Shown piece after piece: positions 1 through 5,600 of a stretch of 9,524 nt of DNA (its first letter is position 1; the number at the start of each line of letters is the position of its first letter). Position numbers and translations under genes: made by a program. The notes below the pieces were generated by a model. It saw nothing but the letters and a program-made list of their open reading frames with translations. It made no database searches and was not told the DNA's origin. The stretch covers positions 1-9,524 of the forward strand of contig JBFKMV010000189.1 in the NCBI GenBank assembly GCA_041629655.1, written 5' to 3'. The DNA comes from JBFKMV01 sp041629655. Its GTDB lineage: Bacteria > Acidobacteriota > Polarisedimenticolia > Polarisedimenticolales > Polarisedimenticolaceae.

Positions 1-319
1 CCTCGTTGGCGTGCGTCGCCCCGTCGACGTACATCGCGGGCTTGGACAGCGGCGCGCCGGTAGCCGGGTTGTTGACGGTCAGCAGCCAGGTGTCGCCGCC
101 GCCGCTGGTCTTGCCGATGCTCTCCAGCGTGACCCACCTGGGGAACGCTGCCGCGTAGTCGCGCAGGAACTCCAGAATCTCGTCGTTGGGGTAGAGGCGG
201 TTGAAGCCCGGGTCGGGCACCGGGGCGGCGGCGTCGAGTCCCGCACCGAAGGCCGGCGGCCCGGCGGCAAGCGCGAGGACCAGGACGAGCGCCGCCCACG
301 CGATCGTTCGCTGCTTCAT
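1..319 (-). CDS. Secreted M14-family zinc carboxypeptidase, N-terminal part (runs off left edge)
   Basis: The first 106 residues are visible; the gene continues past base 1. Residues 1-26 are a classical signal peptide (MKQR, then a hydrophobic stretch to about residue 20, with AFGAG near the probable cleavage site), so the product is exported. The mature start (PDPGFNRLYPNDEILEFL) has the short helix-rich lead-in usual for M14 peptidases, followed by SIGKTSGG and a beta strand ending in the zinc motif HANE (residues 103-106, His and Glu as ligands). In the M14 family this HxxE motif, plus a later His, binds the catalytic zinc for removal of C-terminal residues or for related amidase activity. 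The later residues lie outside the window. The ATG overlaps the stop of the upstream gene as ATGA, so translation is probably coupled; a purine-rich GGGGGGAA lies just upstream. Family is confident; substrate is unknown. Confidence 0.9.
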   Translation of the reverse strand, partial: MKQRTIAWAALVLVLALAAGPPAFGAGLDAAAPVPDPGFNRLYPNDEILEFLRDYAAAFPRWVTLESIGKTSGGGDTWLLTVNNPATGAPLSKPAMYVDGATHANE

Positions 320-2337
320 CGCTTGTTCCCCCCGAGCACCAGGCTCCGCCGGTCGCGGCCGGCGTTGTCGGAGATCAGCTCCACCGTGATCTCGCCCCCC
401 CGCTTGCCGGTGCGCACCAGCCACTCGCCGGTCAGCCTGCCGGTCCGCTCGAGTCGCTCCGAGGTGGTCCAGCGGGTTCCGGTCACCAGCTCGACGCCTT
501 CGCCGGTCGCGATCTCCAGGCGCAGCGGCAGGTGGAACCGGCCGCGTTCGGCCAGCTTGGTATGGGTCGGCAGGAATCCGCGGTTGCCCGCCACCGCCTC
601 GACGCGGTGCACGCCGCCGCCGAGATCGGTCGTCTTCAGCTCCAGGATCTCCACCCGCGCCAGCTTCCCGGCCAGGTCGAGCACGGTCTCGGTGTGCACC
701 CCCAGCGCGGGTTCCAGCAGCGCCGGCGGAGGCGCCACGTCGACGAACGGATCGACGCCGCCAACCTCGGCCCGGGTGCCGTCGGGGAGCGTGACCTCCG
801 TCCACGGCACGAACGCCTCCGGCGCTTGCGCGTCGATGAACAGCATCCGGTCGCTGGGACCGGCCTGCTCTGCGTCGCCTCCCGCTGAGGCCCCCATCCG
901 CTTGGCCATCTCGGCCATCTGCTTCGGCGTTACCTGGCCCGACTCGACGCGTTGCATCACCGCCTGCGCGGTGAGCTGCGGGGGGGCCTTGATCTCCTGG
1001 AGGAACGCCACGATCTTCTCCTCGCCCAGCGCCAGGAACTCGTCGGCGCTCATCTCGGCCAGGCTGTCGAGGGTCAGCTTGTCCCCGCCGTCCGGCTTGT
1101 CCTGCTTCGGTTTGGGGATCCCCCACACGTCCAGCTCGAGCGCCATCGCCCCGTACTGGTAGTACAGCCACGGGGTCAGGCCGCCGCGCCCGTACTGCTT
1201 GCCCTCGCGCTTGCTGTCGAGGCCGGCGTCGTCCAGCCGCTTCTTGTACGCCTCGGCGAGATCTTCCAGGTACTTCAGGTCGGCGTCGTCGGGCTTCGTC
1301 GCCGGGCCGGCGCCCAGGAACTGCGCCAGCTGCTCCTTGGTCACGTTGTTCTGCACCACGAACGGCAGCGTCTGCGCGACCTCCCAGATCTCGTCCAGGG
1401 TGTACTCCTGCTCGGGATCGAACCCCAGCATCTCGGCGGCGAACCTGGGCACCTTGAACTTCAGCGATCCCGTATCGCCGCCGCCGCCCAGGCTGCGCGG
1501 CGTGGCCAGCAGGTTGTTGGCGGGACCGAAGACCACCGCCAGCGCCACGTTGCTGCGCTCGAGCAGGAAATCCATCAGCGCCCGGGCCTCCGGGGCGTAC
1601 CCGGGCCACGGTCCGGCCTCGGGATCGTCGTAACGGTAGGCGTGGGCGAAGCTCTTGTCCGGGACGACGCCGCCCGCGCCGTCCTCGTTCCACTCGCCGT
1701 CGCCGTCGTCGTCGAACCCCTCGTCCAGCACGCGATGGGTGGGAATGTGGCCCTTCAGCGGGTCCGCCTCGATCATCTCCCGCGGATCGTCGGGGTTCGG
1801 GAGCATCGTGCCGCGGGGATCGGCGATCCGCAGCCGCGTGATGCGGCCGTCGCCGTTCAGGTCGTTGGTCCCGTCCTCCTGGACCAGCCCGTCCAGGTCG
1901 CGGTCGATCCGGGTCGCGTTGCCGGTGATGCGCCGGCGCAGCGCCCCGAGCATGCCGTCGTGGGCGTCCGGGTTCAGGGCGGGAGCAACGTAGAACGTCG
2001 TGCGCGCCAGCAGCTCGCCGTGCTTTCCGTCGAGCAGGGTGGTCAGCACGTGCAGCGCGGCCTCGCTTCCCGCATTGTGGTATCCGGCGATGTTGGCGCC
2101 GACGAACACCGCAGGCCGGATGTCCGGATTCTCGCCACCGGCGGCGGCGACGCGGGCCACCAGCAGCGGCCTCCCGCCGGCCGACTTGCCGATCGTCAGC
2201 AGCTCGACCTCGGCATGAGCGGCGGCGCGTTGCTTCAGGGTCGCTGCGACCGCGTCGAAGTCATGATAGGCCGTTCCTGCGGCGGCGGAGACGAACGCGC
2301 ACGCAAGCGCAACGATGACGGGCAAGCGGTGGACCAC
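316..2337 (-). CDS. Secreted M14 carboxypeptidase-like protein with degenerate active site (probable pseudoenzyme)
   Basis: 673 residues from the GTG start chosen here, which begins a signal peptide (MVHRLPVIVALACAFVSAAAG, residues 1-21); the frame is open to an ATG at 2460, but that adds 41 charged residues before the hydrophobic core. M14 landmarks are clear: IGKSAGGRPL (49-58), a strand into GSEAAL (90-95), PALNPDA (119-125), an Asp-rich stretch DLNGDGRIT (159-167), DDDGDGEWNEDG (209-220), PEAGPWPGYAPEARAL (239-254) and WLYYQYGAMALELDVWGIP (390-408). Aligned to these, the zinc HxxE is replaced by A84...H87. The NR substrate pair of the DLNRNF motif becomes VPDKSF (225-230). The third zinc His becomes G271 in VVFGPANNLL, and the catalytic Glu is Asp403 or displaced. 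A helical linker (about 410-480) and a C-terminal beta-rich domain (about 495-673, with VPWTEV, GGVDPF, FLPTHTKLAERG), known from planctomycete-type M14 proteins, follow. It probably binds rather than cleaves peptides. It is first in an operon with an active-looking paralogue. Confidence 0.9.
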   Translation of the reverse strand: MVHRLPVIVALACAFVSAAAGTAYHDFDAVAATLKQRAAAHAEVELLTIGKSAGGRPLLVARVAAAGGENPDIRPAVFVGANIAGYHNAGSEAALHVLTTLLDGKHGELLARTTFYVAPALNPDAHDGMLGALRRRITGNATRIDRDLDGLVQEDGTNDLNGDGRITRLRIADPRGTMLPNPDDPREMIEADPLKGHIPTHRVLDEGFDDDGDGEWNEDGAGGVVPDKSFAHAYRYDDPEAGPWPGYAPEARALMDFLLERSNVALAVVFGPANNLLATPRSLGGGGDTGSLKFKVPRFAAEMLGFDPEQEYTLDEIWEVAQTLPFVVQNNVTKEQLAQFLGAGPATKPDDADLKYLEDLAEAYKKRLDDAGLDSKREGKQYGRGGLTPWLYYQYGAMALELDVWGIPKPKQDKPDGGDKLTLDSLAEMSADEFLALGEEKIVAFLQEIKAPPQLTAQAVMQRVESGQVTPKQMAEMAKRMGASAGGDAEQAGPSDRMLFIDAQAPEAFVPWTEVTLPDGTRAEVGGVDPFVDVAPPPALLEPALGVHTETVLDLAGKLARVEILELKTTDLGGGVHRVEAVAGNRGFLPTHTKLAERGRFHLPLRLEIATGEGVELVTGTRWTTSERLERTGRLTGEWLVRTGKRGGEITVELISDNAGRDRRSLVLGGNKR

Positions 2338-2341
2338 GGGA

Positions 2342-2354
2342 CCTCCTGCTCCTC
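2342..2354 (-). promoter_or_regulatory. Ribosome binding site supporting the GTG start at 2337
   Basis: Read on the minus strand, two Shine-Dalgarno-like hexamers stand before the GTG at 2337: GAGGAG (2354-2349, 11 bases away) and AGGAGG (2347-2342, 4 bases away). Together with the signal peptide that starts exactly there, they favour this GTG over the ATG at 2460. The nearer hexamer is rather close to the start, so the farther one may be the one used. Confidence 0.6.
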
Positions 2355-2682
2355 GGTGCTCGGGGCCTCCGGACTCTAACACAGGCCTGAGGCGTGCGAT
2401 CTCGCGGGCGCGGCCGCGGTCCGCCTCGGCCCGGGTGCCGGAAGCGTCGCCATCTGTCACCGGATTCGCCGCGGACGCTCACGCGACTGATCACCGAAGC
2501 TCTTCACCCACGGACGAGGAACAGCAGGGGCTGTCCGGCGGCTGCGGGGCGGTGTATCCTCACCCCAAACCAAGGGACCGGGAGGGCGGGGCCGGCCCCC
2601 GTCCGGGTCCGGCGTAACGCACGGCCGCTCTCCAGGACTTGTCCCCAAGAAGCGGTCACTTCGATATCAACCGTTCCGCCCC

Positions 2683-2688
2683 AGGAGG
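2683..2688 (+). promoter_or_regulatory. Ribosome binding site of the RHS gene
   Basis: AGGAGG stands 9 bases before the ATG at 2698, an ideal strength and spacing. It fixes the start that yields the signal peptide of the 1813-residue protein. Confidence 0.75.
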
Positions 2689-2697
2689 GCCACCCCG

Positions 2698-5600
2698 ATG
2701 TCCGGCTCCATCGTCAAGACGCTGGCAGCGGCGGCCATGCTGACGGCCGCCCTCGAGGCGGGAGCCGTTCCGCCCGAGGTCCAGAACCTGCGCTTCGACA
2801 CCGATCCCGCGACCGGCGAGGACCGTCTGATCTGGGATGCGGGGAGCGGAGCGCTCCACCACGTCTACCGTGGCGAGCTGGCGCAGCTGCCGGCCGACTA
2901 CGGCGCGTGCCTGATCGGTTCGGTGCGGGGCAACGCGGCCACGGTTCCCGAAGATCCGGCCGCGGCTCAGGCCTACTTCTACCTGGTCAGCAACGGCGAC
3001 GCGACGGGCGAAGGCACGGCGGGCTTCGACACCGGCGGCGGCGAGCGCATCCCGACGACGGCCTGCGTTCCCGCCCGGCGCTTCTTCGATCTCGCGCCCA
3101 ACGGCGACCCCGGCGACGGCGTGGAGGACGGCCGCGAGCCGCGTCGCAACCCGAGCGCGATGGTCTGGTCGCCGGGCGACGGGACGATTCCGGCGGGGTT
3201 GCTGCTTCCGGCGATCCAGTCGGCTCGAGAGGCGGGCCGCCAGTCGCCGGGCGCGGGAGGGACGCCGACCAGGAGTCTGTTGCTTCCGGCGGTCCAGCGG
3301 CCCAGAGCACGCGCCCGCCATCGTGGTTTCTACATCATCGATCGGTCCTATCCGAGATCGCTTCCCGAGCCGGCCCGCGCCGAAGGCGAGATTCTCGATC
3401 TGCCCGGCATGCTGCGACAGCTCGAACAGGCGGAGTCAAGCACCGGCGTCTACCTGCACAGCGGCGAGTTCTTCCTGCGCGCCGTGCACGTGGCCATCCC
3501 GGCCAGGGGCAAGACGATCGAGACCTGGCGAGGCTCCGACATCGCCACGGGCGTCGGCTTCGCGCGCGCGGGTCTGTTTGAGCTCACGGAGCACTACCGC
3601 AGCCAGGTCGACTACGACGGACCGCTGGGCTTCGGCTGGGACTCGAACGTCAATGCCCGCCTCGCGCCCCTCGGCACCGACGTGCTGTACCACGACGGCT
3701 CGGGGAGGCGGGAGACCTTCCTGCGGCAGGACGCCACCCACTTCACCTCGCCCGCCGGCCGCTACGCGGTGCTCAGGGAGAACGCCGACGGATCGTTCTC
3801 GATGCGCGACCCCGACGGCACGATCCACGGTTTCCATGCCTTCGACGGCTCCAACCTGGAAGGGGCCATCGAGTCCGTGGAGGACCCGCACGGCAACCGG
3901 CTGACCTTCCAGTACGACCATCAGGGCCTGCTGGAGTCCCTGACGGATCCGATGGGGCGCGCCGTCGCGCTGACCTATGACGCCGCCGGCAGGATCACCG
4001 AGATTCGCGACTTCTTCGACCGGCCCTGGAGCTACGCCTACGACGCTGCCGGCAACCTGACCTCCGTCACGTCGCCCCCCGTGACCGGCACGCCCAACGG
4101 GAACGACTTCCCCGCGGGCAAGACCACGAGCCACACCTACGACCCGGACCACAACCTGCTCTCCGTGATCCGACCCAACGACCAGTCCACCGGCACCCCC
4201 TCGATCCAGAACGTCTACGGGACCGAACCCGGGCAGTTCGAGTTCGACCGGGTCGTCTCCCAGACGATCGGCGGCACCAACGCCAGCGGCGTGTCCGCCG
4301 GCGGGACGCTGACGTACGCCTGGGAGTCGTTGAATCCGGGGGGCGATCCCCTGGATCTGGCGCTGCCGCGGCGGAGGGCCACGGTCTTCGATCGCAACGG
4401 CAACAAAACGGAGAGCGTGGGCAACAGCCAGGGGAACACCATCTCGCTGACGCGGTTCACCAACCGGGAGATCCGCCCCGCCGAGCCCGACTACACGACG
4501 GAGTACGGCTACAACGCGGACGGCGAGATCGTCCAGGTGATCCGCCCGCTGGGCGACCGGATCCTGCTGACGTACGACACGCCCGGGGCCGATCGCTTCC
4601 GGGAAGGCAACCTGCTCGAGGCGCGGCGCGTCGCCGAGACGGTGGCCGCCGGGGGCCGCGGCGACGGCCGTGGAGCGGACGTCAACGACCTCGTGTGGAC
4701 CTACGCCTACGAGCCCGTGTTCAACCGGCTCGTCGCGGCGACCGATCCCCGGGGGAACGACGCCGGGTACGTGCCCCAGAACGGCGGCCCGAGCTCGCCG
4801 GCCCGCTACACGACCCACGGATTCTGCGACTACGAGGAGGGTGACCCGGCGACCAACGGCATCGACGACCTGGCCGGCCGCTTCGAGATCGACCTCAGCG
4901 CGGCCCGGTCGAACCTCGGCGACCTCAACGGGGACGGCCGGACGGACCAGGCCGGCGGCAATCTGGTGCGGCTCGAGGCCCCGGCGGTCGCGCTCGACCC
5001 CGCCTCGAACCAGGCCGGCATCGAGGGCGACACCTCCCAGGAGATCGTCACGCTCTACTCGTGGAACGACCTCGGGCAGCTCACCGTGCTCGTCGACGCG
5101 GAGGAGAACCGCCACGAGCTGCAGTACCACCCCGAGACCGATCCCGACGGCGACGGAACGCCGACCCCGGCGCCGCCCGACGGTCGCGTGCTGGATTCGA
5201 CGACGGGCGGCTACCTGGCGACGCGGCTTCGCGACACAGCCTCGGCGCCGGGCCGCAACAACGCGACCGACCCCCCACCGGCCGCGATCCGCGAGGACTA
5301 CGAATACGACCCCGTCGGAAACGTCACGGGCGTCATCGACGGCCGTGGGGTGCTCACGCGGAGGCTCTACAACTCGCTGAACCAGGTCGTCGAGCAACGC
5401 ACGGCCGCCGCCACCGCCGACGCCGCGGGTCCGGACGGTGATCCGGCGACCGGTCGCGGCGAGGCCGGTCTGACTCCGTTTTCCTTCAAGACGCGTCTCG
5501 AGTACGACGCCAACGACAACCTGGTCGGGGAGCAGATCGAGGACCGGGACCTGTCACGCGGCGTCGGCTCCTGGGTGGACGTGACCTACCAGCACGACAT

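Larger units (their letters stand above)
2338..2697. promoter_or_regulatory. Divergent intergenic region between the M14 operon and the RHS unit
   Basis: 360 bases with no convincing gene; it must hold the start signals for both divergent units. Candidate elements are weak. On the minus strand TGT-TAGAGT (2381-2373) resembles an extended -10 box, about 30 bases from the GTG. On the plus strand TTGTCC (2639-2644) and GATATC (2663-2668) are spaced by 18 bases and lie just upstream of the RHS start. A second plus-strand pair, CTGTCC (2531-2536) and TATCCT (2555-2560), overlaps an inverted repeat ACAGC-4-GCTGT (2521-2534). A perfect 12-base palindrome of G and C lies at 2588-2599, inside a larger GGACC...GGTCC frame (2575-2610). 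In DNA this GC-rich, such matches occur by chance, so only the role of the region as a whole is well supported. Confidence 0.45.

Noticed and set aside
952..2379. Plus-strand open frame of 475 codons opposite the M14-like gene
   Set aside because: The minus strand has the M14 landmarks and a signal peptide; the plus-strand product has repetitive Val/Gln/Arg runs typical of a shadow.
2338..2460. ATG at 2460 as the start of the M14-like gene
   Set aside because: It would put 41 charged residues in front of the signal peptide; the GTG at 2337 has purine-rich ribosome sites right before it.
3160..3300. A type IV pseudopilin gene because of LLLPAIQSAREA
   Set aside because: No prepilin leader (FTLxE) or hydrophobic helix precedes the motif, and it lies inside the RHS frame.
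3487..3600. A frameshift pair in the RHS entry domain, since the segment after IPARG is longer than usual
   Set aside because: The frame stays open, codon use is unchanged, and YRSQVDYDGPLGFGWD follows in frame; other frames show no family motif.
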